Part shown: positions 52,840 through 60,350 of the stretch, piece after piece
Layout: each line of letters opens with the position of its first letter
How positions within the stretch are numbered: position 1 is the stretch's first letter
Source of the DNA: JBJYIN01 sp046237015
GTDB lineage: Bacteria; Pseudomonadota; Gammaproteobacteria; Enterobacterales; Enterobacteriaceae
DNA: 64,000 bases
NCBI RefSeq assembly: GCF_046237015.1
Contig: NZ_JBJYIN010000023.1
Span: forward strand, 1 to 64,000
Reading direction: 5' to 3'
Position numbers and translations under genes: made by a program
Notes under the pieces: generated by a model
Databases searched by the model: none
The model's input: the letters and a program-made list of their open reading frames with translations, nothing else
Told to the model about the DNA's origin: nothing

Positions 52840-52922
52840 ATCATTCCCCTAACATCGCAAAGCAAGGTATAGTGTCTTTTCTGTACGTTCGAAATTTTGT
52901 TTACCTGACACCTGAGGATACG

Positions 52923-53255
52923 ATGTCTGACCGTTCTGCTTGCGAAGCCGTCGTCATACTATGTACCGCACCTGACGAAGATTGTGCGCAACATCTTGCC
53001 AAACAACTACTGGAAGCACAGCTTGCTGCTTGTGTAACATTATTGCCCGGCGCAAGGTCACTCTATTTTTGGGAAGGAAAACTTGAGCAGCAGTCTGAAG
53101 TCCAGATGCTGATCAAAAGCGACATTTCACACCAACAATCCCTGTTGGAACACCTGAAATACCACCACCCTTATGACACCCCAGAGCTTCTGGTATTGCC
53201 AGTAGTGGCGGGCGATAGCGATTATCTGACATGGCTCAACGCATCTTTACGCTGA
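52923..53255 (+). CDS. cutA: CutA1 divalent-ion tolerance protein
   Basis: A 110-residue, trimeric, PII-like cytoplasmic protein. The family motifs LAACVTLLPGARSLYFWEGK and YDTPELLVLPV are intact. It was genetically linked to copper tolerance, though this may reflect its overlap with dsbD. Its end overlaps the dsbD start by 25 bases. The start chosen (MSDRSACEA) follows a GAGGATACG site. Confidence 0.95.
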   Translation: MSDRSACEAVVILCTAPDEDCAQHLAKQLLEAQLAACVTLLPGARSLYFWEGKLEQQSEVQMLIKSDISHQQSLLEHLKYHHPYDTPELLVLPVVAGDSDYLTWLNASLR

Positions 53256-54961
53256 TTTTCCTGTTATGGACGGCTTTTAGCCCCCCCAGTGTGGCCGCCT
53301 CTTCTTTCGGCCAAAAGTTATTTGGTAACAGCACGACATCACGCTTTTTGCCGGTAGATGGTGCTTTCGCTTTTGAGTTTCAGCAGCAGGAGAACCAACT
53401 CAACCTGCGTTGGAATATCCATCCGGATTACTACCTGTACCGTGCGCAAATCAAGATCGAAGGCAACGGCGCCACGCTTGGCAAGGTGGAGCTGCCGCAG
53501 GGCGAAAGCCATAACGACGAGTTCTTCGGTCAAGTCTTTATCCTGCGGGATCGGCTGGCGCTAACGGTTCCCATTCAACAGGCCGAAAACGGCGCGACGG
53601 TTAAAGTCACCTATCAAGGCTGCGCCGATGCGGGTTTCTGCTATCCGCCGGAAACGCGCATCGTTCCTCTCAGTCAGGTGCTGGCTAACGCGGGCACAGA
53701 TACATCGAATACCGCGTCAGCCCAGACGGCAACGCCGCAGAGCACACCGATGCCTTTCTCCCCGTGGTGGGCGCTGTTAATTGGTATTGGCGTCGCCTTT
53801 ACCCCCTGCGTCCTGCCGATGTACCCGCTGATTGCCAGCTTGGTGCTGGGTAGAAAAGAACAACTGACGCCGCGCCGCACGCTGCTGCTGTCGATGACCT
53901 ACGTTCAGGGCATGGCGCTGACCTACACGCTGCTCGGGTTGGTTGTCGCTGCCGCCGGATTACGCTTTCAGGCCGCGCTCCAGCATCCGTACATTCTGAT
54001 TGGCCTGTCGGTGATGTTTGCTGCGCTGGCGCTGTCCATGTTTGGCCTGTATACACTCCAGCTCCCGTCATCGGTACAAACCCGACTGACAGAATGGAGC
54101 AACCGTCAGCAAGGCGGCTCCGTCACTGGCGTATTCTGCATGGGCGCATTGGCTGGGCTAATTTGTTCCCCCTGCACCACCGCTCCGCTTAGTGCCATCC
54201 TGCTTTATATCGCCCAGAGTGGCAACATGCTGGCAGGTGGCGGCACGCTCTATCTCTACGCGCTCGGAATGGGTTTACCGCTCATTCTGGTCACGCTGTT
54301 CGGCAACAAACTGCTACCGCGCAGCGGCCCGTGGATGCAGTACGTTAAGGAAGCGTTTGGTTTCATTATTCTGGCACTGCCCGTTTTTCTGCTGGAGCGC
54401 ATTCTCGGCGAGACTTGGGGAATACGCCTGTGGAGCGCCCTAGGTATCGCCTTCTTCGGCTGGGCTCTCATGCTGACGCTGCGCAGTAGCAAAGGCTGGA
54501 TGCGCGGCGTACAGCTATTGCTGCTGGCAGGTGTGGTGATCAGCGCCAAACCGCTGCAAGACTGGGTATTCCCCCCAACAAGCGTGGCGCAAACTCATAC
54601 TTCAGCACTAAATTTTGCCCCTGTCGCCAATATTGCCGATCTCAACAACGCGCTGGCAAACAGTCATCAGCCTGTTATGCTCGATCTTTACGCTGACTGG
54701 TGTGTGGCCTGTAAAGAGTTCGAGAAATATACGTTCAGCGACCCAGCGGTGCAAACCCATCTGTCACGCATCACGCTGTTACAGGCAGATGTCACCGCCA
54801 ACCGCGATGAACAAAACGCACTGCTGAAAAAACTACAGGTTTTAGGGCTACCGACTATCGTCTTTTTTGACGCACAGGGGAAAGAGATCCCCGGTTCGCG
54901 CGTCACCGGTTTTATGAACGCTGAACAATTTCAGGCACATTTGCAGACGTTCCGCCCATAA
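53231..54961 (+). CDS. dsbD: Thiol:disulfide interchange protein DsbD
   Basis: A 576-residue protein that passes electrons from cytoplasmic thioredoxin to the periplasm. Order: signal peptide (about 1-22), alpha domain with the Cys pair in YQGCADAGFCYPPE, an eight-helix membrane domain with Cys in FTPCVLPMYPL and LICSPCTTAPL, and a C-terminal thioredoxin-like gamma domain with the WCVAC redox site. The start lies inside cutA. Confidence 0.97.
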   Translation: MAQRIFTLIFLLWTAFSPPSVAASSFGQKLFGNSTTSRFLPVDGAFAFEFQQQENQLNLRWNIHPDYYLYRAQIKIEGNGATLGKVELPQGESHNDEFFGQVFILRDRLALTVPIQQAENGATVKVTYQGCADAGFCYPPETRIVPLSQVLANAGTDTSNTASAQTATPQSTPMPFSPWWALLIGIGVAFTPCVLPMYPLIASLVLGRKEQLTPRRTLLLSMTYVQGMALTYTLLGLVVAAAGLRFQAALQHPYILIGLSVMFAALALSMFGLYTLQLPSSVQTRLTEWSNRQQGGSVTGVFCMGALAGLICSPCTTAPLSAILLYIAQSGNMLAGGGTLYLYALGMGLPLILVTLFGNKLLPRSGPWMQYVKEAFGFIILALPVFLLERILGETWGIRLWSALGIAFFGWALMLTLRSSKGWMRGVQLLLLAGVVISAKPLQDWVFPPTSVAQTHTSALNFAPVANIADLNNALANSHQPVMLDLYADWCVACKEFEKYTFSDPAVQTHLSRITLLQADVTANRDEQNALLKKLQVLGLPTIVFFDAQGKEIPGSRVTGFMNAEQFQAHLQTFRP

Positions 54962-55004
54962 ACGACACTTTCAATTCGCTTGTTGTGCTTCTGGAGGAGA
55001 CCTA

Positions 55005-55580
55005 ATGCAACGGGAAGACGTACTTGAACATGCGCTTACGCTACTGGAGCAGCACGGTTTTGCCATGACGACACTGGATATGCTGGCGGAGAGGCTGGGG
55101 GTTCCAGTAGAAGAACTGACGCCATTCTGGCCGGATCGGGAGGCGCTGCTGTACGACGGCCTGCGTCACCACAGTCAGCAGGTCGATACCTGGCGGCGTC
55201 AGCTTCTCTTAGACGACGAGAAAACCATCGAGCAGAAACTGCTGGCGCGCTATCAGGTGTTGCATGAGTCGGTGAATAAACAGCGCTATCCAGGCTGCTT
55301 GTTTATTGCGGCATGCAGCTTCTTTCCTGATATCAATCACCCTATCCACCAGATTGCGGAACAGCAAAAGCTGGCGTCTTACCGCTATACCCGCGATTTG
55401 CTGGAAGAGCTGGAAACGGACGATCCTGAAATGGTGGCACAGCAGATGGAATTGATTCTGGAAGGCTGCCTGAGCAACCTGCTGGTCAAGCATCAAGCCA
55501 CCAGCATCGCTACCGCCCAACGGCTGGCAGAAGATGTATTACGCTTTGCGCTGTGTCGTAAAAACGGCGCACTCACCTGA
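55005..55580 (+). CDS. TetR-family regulator (YjdC-like)
   Basis: A 191-residue TetR-type regulator. The N-terminal helix-turn-helix (DVLEHALTLLEQHGFAMTTL) is followed by an all-helical ligand/dimer domain with Cys-rich CLFIAACSFFPD. It follows dsbD by about 45 bp with a GGAGGAG site, the place of yjdC in E. coli. The inducer and targets are unknown. Confidence 0.87.
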   Translation: MQREDVLEHALTLLEQHGFAMTTLDMLAERLGVPVEELTPFWPDREALLYDGLRHHSQQVDTWRRQLLLDDEKTIEQKLLARYQVLHESVNKQRYPGCLFIAACSFFPDINHPIHQIAEQQKLASYRYTRDLLEELETDDPEMVAQQMELILEGCLSNLLVKHQATSIATAQRLAEDVLRFALCRKNGALT

Positions 55581-55706
55581 TTTCAGACACAAAATGCGGT
55601 AAAGCCCGTAGTTTGGCTGAAAAGTCAGCAGTCAGCAGGGTTTTCCGCGCTTTCGTTGATAAACCCGTTGACGCCACGCGGCCAATACGGTTTAATGCGC
55701 CCCGTT

Positions 55707-55782
55707 GCCCGGATAGCTCAGTCGGTAGAGCAGAGGATTGAAAATCCTCGTGTCCTTGGTTCGATTCCGAGTCCGGGCACCA
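55707..55782 (+). tRNA. pheU: tRNA-Phe (GAA)
   Basis: A complete 76-nt cloverleaf: acceptor GCCCGGA/TCCGGGC, D arm GCTC...GAGC, anticodon stem-loop with GAA, T arm TTGGTTCGATTCCGA, encoded CCA. It is nearly identical to E. coli tRNA-Phe and sits next to the dsbD-linked TetR gene like pheU there. The adjacent P4-type integrase shows that its 3' end is the attachment site of an island. Confidence 0.97.
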
Positions 55783-55943
55783 CCTTTCCTTTTTTATGCT
55801 TCCTTATCAATCCCTATGTTATTGCGATTCAATAAGTTGGCGTAAAAATCTTTTCCGATGCGTTTTGATTTATCCCTTCGTATCGGGGAATTTGTGGGTC
55901 AGATTGCGGGTCATTCAGTTCGATGAACGGGAGTGACCCTCAC

Positions 55944-57203
55944 ATGTTAACTGACAGCAAAATCCGATCCGCGAAACCTCTCGCAAAATCTTACAAACTC
56001 ACTGACTCGCAAGGCCTGTACCTCACGGTATCCACCAGCGGCGCTAAGCTATGGTATTTCCGCTATCGTTTCGGCGGTAAAGAAAGCCGTCTGGCCTTTG
56101 GCCCCTACCCTCAAACCACGCTGGCAGAGGCCCGCGAAAAGCGCGATGCGGCACGTAAGCTATTGGCATCCGGCATCAGCCCTTCTCAGCTTCGCAAGGC
56201 GAACAACCCCGCCGTTGATGAATCCCGCACCTTTCAGTCTGTCACAATGGCGTGGCACAGCAGTTGCCTCAAGCTCTGGTCGGACGCGCACGCCGATAAA
56301 ATTCTCACCTGTCTGAAACGCTACGTTTTCCCCATGATTGGCGCGATGGATATCGCGCAGGTTGAAACCCGCCATCTTGCGCAATTGGTTAAGGCGATTG
56401 ACGATAAAGGCGTGCATGACGTCGCCGGACGGGTACGCCAGCACCTGACCAAAATCATGCGCCACGCCGTGCAGCAGGGCGCCATCAAATACAATCCGGC
56501 TTACGATTTAGATGGCGTCGTGACCCCGGTTACGACCCAACATCACCCCGCCCTACCGCTGAAACGCCTGCCTGAACTGCTGGGGAAGATGGAGAACTAC
56601 AAAGGCCGGATGCTGACCCGTCTGGCGCTGGAGCTGAATCTGCATGTGTTTCTGCGTTCCAGTGAACTCCGCTTTGCCCGCTGGGATGAATTTAACCTGA
56701 AAGCGCATATCTGGAGCGTGCCCGCCCAACGTGAAGCGGTAAACGGCGTGCGATTCTCAGAGCGTGGCGCAAAAATGAAGGATGAACATCTGGTGCCGCT
56801 GTCACGGCAGGCAGTCGCCCTGCTGAAACAGATTCAGGCGATTTCTGGCGAATCGGTCTTCGTTTTTCCCGGCGCACATACCCTGAACAAGCCGATGAGT
56901 GAAAACACCATCAACAAAGCATTGCGCGTGATTGGCTATGACACCAAAACCGAAATCTGCGGCCACGGCTTCAGAACCATGGCCTGTAGCGCCCTGAACG
57001 AGTCCGGACGCTGGTCAAAGGATGCCATTGAGCGGCAGATGAGCCACAAAGAGCGCAACGGCGTGCGGGCTGCCTATGTGCATAAAGCGGAGCATCTGGA
57101 AGCCAGAATCGAAATGATGCAGTGGTGGTCGGATTATCTGGACGTTAACCGCGACGGCTACGTCGCACCGTATATTTATGCGCGGAGTCATTCAGCAGGC
57201 TAA
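55944..57203 (+). CDS. P4-type tyrosine integrase of a genomic island
   Basis: A 419-residue integrase of the P4/CP4-57 group. An N-terminal DUF4102 arm-binding domain (DSQGLYLTVSTSGAKLWYFR, FGPYPQTTLAEAREKRDAA) precedes the core-binding and catalytic domains. Catalytic residues: Arg238 (LRSSELRFARW), His341 and Arg344 (HGFRTM), His368 (SHKERN) and Tyr378 (AAYVHK). The ATG at 55944, after a GGGAG site, fits the family start; an upstream ATG seven codons earlier is possible. It lies 160 bp after tRNA-Phe in the same direction, as expected for islands inserted in the tRNA 3' end. Such islands in Pectobacterium include horizontally acquired virulence islands. Confidence 0.95.
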   Translation: MLTDSKIRSAKPLAKSYKLTDSQGLYLTVSTSGAKLWYFRYRFGGKESRLAFGPYPQTTLAEAREKRDAARKLLASGISPSQLRKANNPAVDESRTFQSVTMAWHSSCLKLWSDAHADKILTCLKRYVFPMIGAMDIAQVETRHLAQLVKAIDDKGVHDVAGRVRQHLTKIMRHAVQQGAIKYNPAYDLDGVVTPVTTQHHPALPLKRLPELLGKMENYKGRMLTRLALELNLHVFLRSSELRFARWDEFNLKAHIWSVPAQREAVNGVRFSERGAKMKDEHLVPLSRQAVALLKQIQAISGESVFVFPGAHTLNKPMSENTINKALRVIGYDTKTEICGHGFRTMACSALNESGRWSKDAIERQMSHKERNGVRAAYVHKAEHLEARIEMMQWWSDYLDVNRDGYVAPYIYARSHSAG

Positions 57204-57219
57204 CGCGCTGCGCTTGTTG

Positions 57220-57262
57220 GCTCCTGACGGGCTTTCTATGTGATAGAAAACCCGTCAGGAGC
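57220..57262 (+). terminator. Long hairpin after the island integrase
   Basis: GCTCCTGACGGG / CCCGTCAGGAGC, a perfect 12-bp stem, continues past one mismatch into TTTCTAT/ATAGAAA with a 3-nt loop: 19 paired bases. No T tract follows. Confidence 0.6.
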
Positions 57263-57344
57263 GTTGTCGTAAAATCATTCGGGCATTCGGCCAAACGTCT
57301 CTTACACGTTAGGATTTGCTACATCGACTGGCTCAAACCACCGT

Positions 57345-57515
57345 TCAGCCTTTTGGTTCAATACCGCGAGTCTGGATTTCCTTACGCAGAACACGCTTGA
57401 TCCACGTCGCCAATGTCTTATCGCCATCCTTATGGGCTTGTTCTTCTAACTGCGCACGAAACTCGTGGGACAGCCGAATTTGATACTGGTCTGTTTTTGA
57501 TTTTTCGCTTGACAT
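57345..57515 (-). CDS. Arc/MetJ-like ribbon-helix-helix regulator
   Basis: A 56-residue protein. YQIRLSHEFRAQLEEQAHKDG followed by LATWIKRVLRKEI is the beta-helix-helix pattern of ribbon-helix-helix DNA-binding proteins. The ATG at 57515 abuts a TGTAATTACA palindrome; a longer start six codons upstream would read through that palindrome (Val-Ile-Thr) and lacks a ribosome-binding site as well. It is probably an autoregulated regulator of the island or an orphan antitoxin. Confidence 0.75.
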   Translation of the reverse strand: MSSEKSKTDQYQIRLSHEFRAQLEEQAHKDGDKTLATWIKRVLRKEIQTRGIEPKG

Positions 57516-57567
57516 TGTAATTACAAATTCCATAGCATGGTATAGTTGTAATTACACCGCAATTACA
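57516..57567. promoter_or_regulatory. TGTAATTACA operator array
   Basis: Two identical 10-bp palindromes TGTAATTACA (57516-57525 and 57547-57556) start 31 bp apart, about three helical turns, and a third imperfect copy CGCAATTACA begins 11 bp later (57558). They cover the promoter of the ribbon-helix-helix gene and could also act on the divergent gene at 57656. Confidence 0.65.
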
Positions 57568-57655
57568 TGGTGTTTTGCAACAGTAAAGAACGAAGCCCGG
57601 CAGTGCTAGGAACACTAACCGGGCCTCTGACCACAACATTATGAGGACTAATGCT

Positions 57656-57997
57656 ATGGCTGACACCAATAGTAACACGGGCTCGTCTTATCAATCACTG
57701 CCGGATTATGAGAACCGTTACTCCGCCATGAGTGCCGCGCTGGCGCGTCTGGACTTTTCACACATGGACAATGACGAACTCTCGAGGGTCACAGAATATT
57801 GCGCCGAAACACAGGCAGGGCTTTGCCATTGTCTGAATTTCATTGGCGATGCGCTGATTACCTTTGCCGATAATGACGTGTGCGAATCCACGCCGGAAAG
57901 TTTATGCCAGTTGGGGCACGGGTTAACGGCAATCAGTTTACTCATCCCTGCCCTTACCACGATGCACAAACGCGCACATTCACTCACCGCCAGATAG
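57656..57997 (+). CDS. Island protein of unknown function
   Basis: A 113-residue acidic, mostly helical protein with no signal peptide or membrane helix. It contains four Cys (EYCAETQAGLCHCLNF and later CESTPESLCQLG) but no recognised metal motif. The start follows GAGG; another Met lies five codons upstream. It is divergent from the ribbon-helix-helix gene and ends at a strong terminator, so it is a single-gene unit. I do not recognise the family. Confidence 0.65.
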   Translation: MADTNSNTGSSYQSLPDYENRYSAMSAALARLDFSHMDNDELSRVTEYCAETQAGLCHCLNFIGDALITFADNDVCESTPESLCQLGHGLTAISLLIPALTTMHKRAHSLTAR

Positions 57998-58022
57998 TCA
58001 TCTGAATATAGCCAGCCTGATT

Positions 58023-58052
58023 AAAGCTCTGCCGTTAGGCCAGAGCTTTTTT
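58023..58052 (+). terminator. Intrinsic terminator of the unknown island gene
   Basis: AAAGCTCTG / CAGAGCTTT, a 9-bp stem with a 9-nt loop followed by TTTTTT. Confidence 0.88.
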
Positions 58053-58165
58053 GCTTTCGTGGCTCAATAACAATAATTCTCCCTATCCGATATTGAGTTG
58101 TTTGCAGGCATCCTCCCCCTTTCCCGATAGCCTTCCCTACTGGCTGATTCCAGTGGGGAGAAGGC

Positions 58166-58909
58166 ATGTCTGAACGTTTTATTTTCGCAACATTTACAGC
58201 GCTCAACAGGCCATTCAGGCACGACGCAGGACGCGACGGGGTTAGGCGGGTGAAGGCCTGCGCCTCGCGGGCATTCACCTGTGGCGTGAGGCGAGTAAAT
58301 TCAATTTCGCAGAAATTGCTAATTTGCGTCGCCCGAACCCACCCGCGAGCGTTTCCCCCAAGGGAAACCGAGCAGGCCGGGGGGAGCCGAATAAATTTTG
58401 CCGCCCCAGCGAGCAAAAAGACGCGCCCACGCGTCGGTTTATTTGGGGGGCATCAGCCCCGCACACCGTCGCGGCTAAGTCTCCGGCCACCAGCCGGTAG
58501 CGAGGCGCGACTACCCGCTTTGAAGGCGTTTTCCCATTTTTTCGCTGACCGGAACGGGCAAAAGAAAAAGTGGGCTAAAAACGGCGTCTCAAAGGGGGTA
58601 GTCGCGCGTAGCGTGCGACGGTGTGCCGCCGTTGACGTTGGGGGTTTTGGCGTGGCGTCCAGCCGCGACATTACCCCCATGCGACAGGGAATAAGGGCGT
58701 CCAGCCCGCATGAACTGGCGCACGCCGTTTTGTGCCGGGAAATGTATTTTCCGGCGCATGGCTGCGAAGCGGCCACCCCATTCACCTCATGCTGTCGGCA
58801 CATCGCATGGGCGCATGTCATTCACGGAAATATGAGCCGAGGCCATGAGGCGAGAAAGACGAAAAAGAAAAGCAGCCAGAGACAAAGGAGGATCAATGCT
58901 AATTTCTGA
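58166..58909 (+). CDS. Ash-like protein of P4-type islands
   Basis: A 247-residue, strongly basic, Arg/Ala-rich protein from GC-rich DNA unlike its neighbours. The C-terminal part (GGFGVASSRDITPMRQ, CREMYFPAHGCEAATPFTSC, CRHIAWAHVIHGNMSR) resembles the Ash family of P4-like elements, whose role is not firmly known. The N-terminal half is low in recognisable structure. The ATG follows GGGGAGAAGG. Its end overlaps the next gene by 14 bases. A frame this size in GC-rich DNA can be spurious, but the C-terminal similarity and the ribosome-binding site argue for a real gene. Confidence 0.5.
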   Translation: MSERFIFATFTALNRPFRHDAGRDGVRRVKACASRAFTCGVRRVNSISQKLLICVARTHPRAFPPRETEQAGGSRINFAAPASKKTRPRVGLFGGHQPRTPSRLSLRPPAGSEARLPALKAFSHFFADRNGQKKKWAKNGVSKGVVARSVRRCAAVDVGGFGVASSRDITPMRQGIRASSPHELAHAVLCREMYFPAHGCEAATPFTSCCRHIAWAHVIHGNMSRGHEARKTKKKSSQRQRRINANF

Positions 58910-59639
58910 TTACCGTGAACGCCGCGAACGTCATTGCGAAAAGATCCAGATACTTATCAACTTCCTGAAAGAAGAAACCTACAGCGATTTTAAAACGCTG
59001 ATGCTGCTTTTTGATTATAAAAATCACAAGCCGCTTTATCTGCTGCTGGCAAAGGCCATCGACATGGGATTCATTCAAAAGCAGACGTTTTGCACAAGGA
59101 TGGAGAAAATCTCACTGTGGGGGATCACCAACGACGGATTGGCCACAGTCGTCACGCCAGATGATGAGGGTTTTCCTGCGCGCTTCGAGCCTGCGAAAGT
59201 CACTAGCTGGACGTTGGAACATCACCTTGATAATCAGCTCGCACGGCTCATTCTGGAAAAGAAAGGCGCTTATGGATGGCTGCACGGCGACCGCCCGACA
59301 TTTCGTAGCCATTATCGAACCACACACCGCCCGGATGGGGTAATAACACTCCCGAATGGAACGGTCATCGCGATTGAAACCGAGCGCCGCCTGAAAACCA
59401 AAGCCCGTTATCAGACGATTATCACTAATCATTTGCTGGCTCGTACTCAAAAGCACTGGATGTACGTTTTCTATGTCGTGCCAGATCCACAGAAAAAACT
59501 GGCTCTCGAACTGCTATTAAATAGCGTCAGACACGCCATCGTGAATCATCAGCGCATCCCGCTGGAAGCGAAACACCGTCATGTTTTCCGGGTTTATACG
59601 GTTGAGGAGTTGAAGGGGTTGGATTTGAATCTTGGCTAA
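58896..59639 (+). CDS. MobC/replication-relaxation-like protein
   Basis: A 247-residue protein. The first 80 residues suggest a winged helix (KIQILINFLKEETYSDFKTL, then KPLYLLLAKAIDMGFIQKQ). The C-terminal domain has RPDGVITLPNGTVIAIETER followed by Arg-Leu-Lys, a pattern like the PD-(D/E)xK nuclease core and the replication-relaxation (MobC) family of plasmids and islands. The ATG follows an ideal AAAGGAGG site; a start 17 codons upstream is rejected. It may help mobilise or replicate the island, or control it (inference). Confidence 0.6.
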   Translation: MLISDYRERRERHCEKIQILINFLKEETYSDFKTLMLLFDYKNHKPLYLLLAKAIDMGFIQKQTFCTRMEKISLWGITNDGLATVVTPDDEGFPARFEPAKVTSWTLEHHLDNQLARLILEKKGAYGWLHGDRPTFRSHYRTTHRPDGVITLPNGTVIAIETERRLKTKARYQTIITNHLLARTQKHWMYVFYVVPDPQKKLALELLLNSVRHAIVNHQRIPLEAKHRHVFRVYTVEELKGLDLNLG

Positions 59640-59659
59640 TTGCTGAACAATCATGTGAA

Positions 59660-59680
59660 GTATATACTCAAAGTATGTAC
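59660..59680. promoter_or_regulatory. Operator/promoter of ccdAB
   Basis: GTATATAC (59660-59667) and GTATGTAC (59673-59680) are 13 bp apart, directly before the ccdA ribosome-binding site. CcdA-CcdB complexes autoregulate at such repeats. Confidence 0.5.
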
Positions 59681-59697
59681 AAGAGAGGAGCACTATC

Positions 59698-59916
59698 ATG
59701 AAACACCGCGTCAGCGTTACCGTGGACAAAGACAATTATCAGGTTCTGAGTGCTGCCGGAGTCAATATTTCTGGGCTGGTGAATGACGCCATTGGCAAAG
59801 AAGCCCGCCGCATCAAAGCAGAGGAGTGGAAGAAAGAAAACCGCGAAGGAATGGAGGAAGTCGCCCGATTTATCGCACAGAATGGCTCCTTTGCGGATGA
59901 AAACAGGAATTGGTGA
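59698..59916 (+). CDS. ccdA: CcdA-family antitoxin
   Basis: A 72-residue antitoxin. The N-terminal ribbon-helix-helix domain (HRVSVTVDKDNYQVLSAAG) binds the operator; the flexible C terminus ending NGSFADENRNW is the part of CcdA that wraps CcdB. A GAGAGGAG site precedes it. The toxin gene starts two bases after its stop. Confidence 0.93.
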   Translation: MKHRVSVTVDKDNYQVLSAAGVNISGLVNDAIGKEARRIKAEEWKKENREGMEEVARFIAQNGSFADENRNW

Positions 59917-59918
59917 TC

Positions 59919-60224
59919 ATGCAATTCATTGTTTATCAATATAAAAGAGCCAGTCACTACACAATGCTTGTCGATGTGCAAAGTGATATTGTCGAGACGC
60001 CCAAGCGCCGCATGGTCATTCCTCTTATTGAATCACATAACCTGTCTGAGAAAGTGAATAAGACGTTATTCCCGCTGATTCGCATCGATGGGGAAGATTA
60101 TCGGCTGATGACGACTGAACTATCGAGCGTTCCCGTTGAGGTCATAGGTGAAGAAATTGCGGATCTTGGCGAGTATGCGGATGAGATTAAGGATGCTATC
60201 AATCTGATGTTTTGGGGGATTTGA
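59919..60224 (+). CDS. ccdB: CcdB-family gyrase toxin
   Basis: A 101-residue toxin with the full CcdB pattern: MQFIVYQYKRASHYTMLVDV at the start, PKRRMVIPL, VPVEVIGEEIADL and the C-terminal INLMFWGI, whose Trp-Gly-Ile end contacts GyrA in F-plasmid CcdB. It poisons DNA gyrase when CcdA is lost. As part of the island it should select against loss of the element. All key end residues are intact, so it is likely active. Confidence 0.95.
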   Translation: MQFIVYQYKRASHYTMLVDVQSDIVETPKRRMVIPLIESHNLSEKVNKTLFPLIRIDGEDYRLMTTELSSVPVEVIGEEIADLGEYADEIKDAINLMFWGI

Positions 60225-60350
60225 GGGGGAGTTCATTGTGCTTGCATCAAGTCTTATGCATAGCGTCTCTTAAGCTGAGTACAATCAGTATGTCGGAAGA
60301 GCTCTAAAAGTGAATGCCTCAGCTTATTGGTATATTTACAGGCCATAGCC

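Noticed and set aside
58453..58821. Minus-strand frame opposite the Ash-like gene
   Set aside because: GC-rich DNA leaves most frames open; no ribosome-binding site, and the plus-strand frame has family similarity.
58166..58909. Icd-like cell-division inhibitor
   Set aside because: P4-type islands often carry such genes here, but the visible C-terminal pattern fits Ash-like proteins better and no Icd motif is evident.
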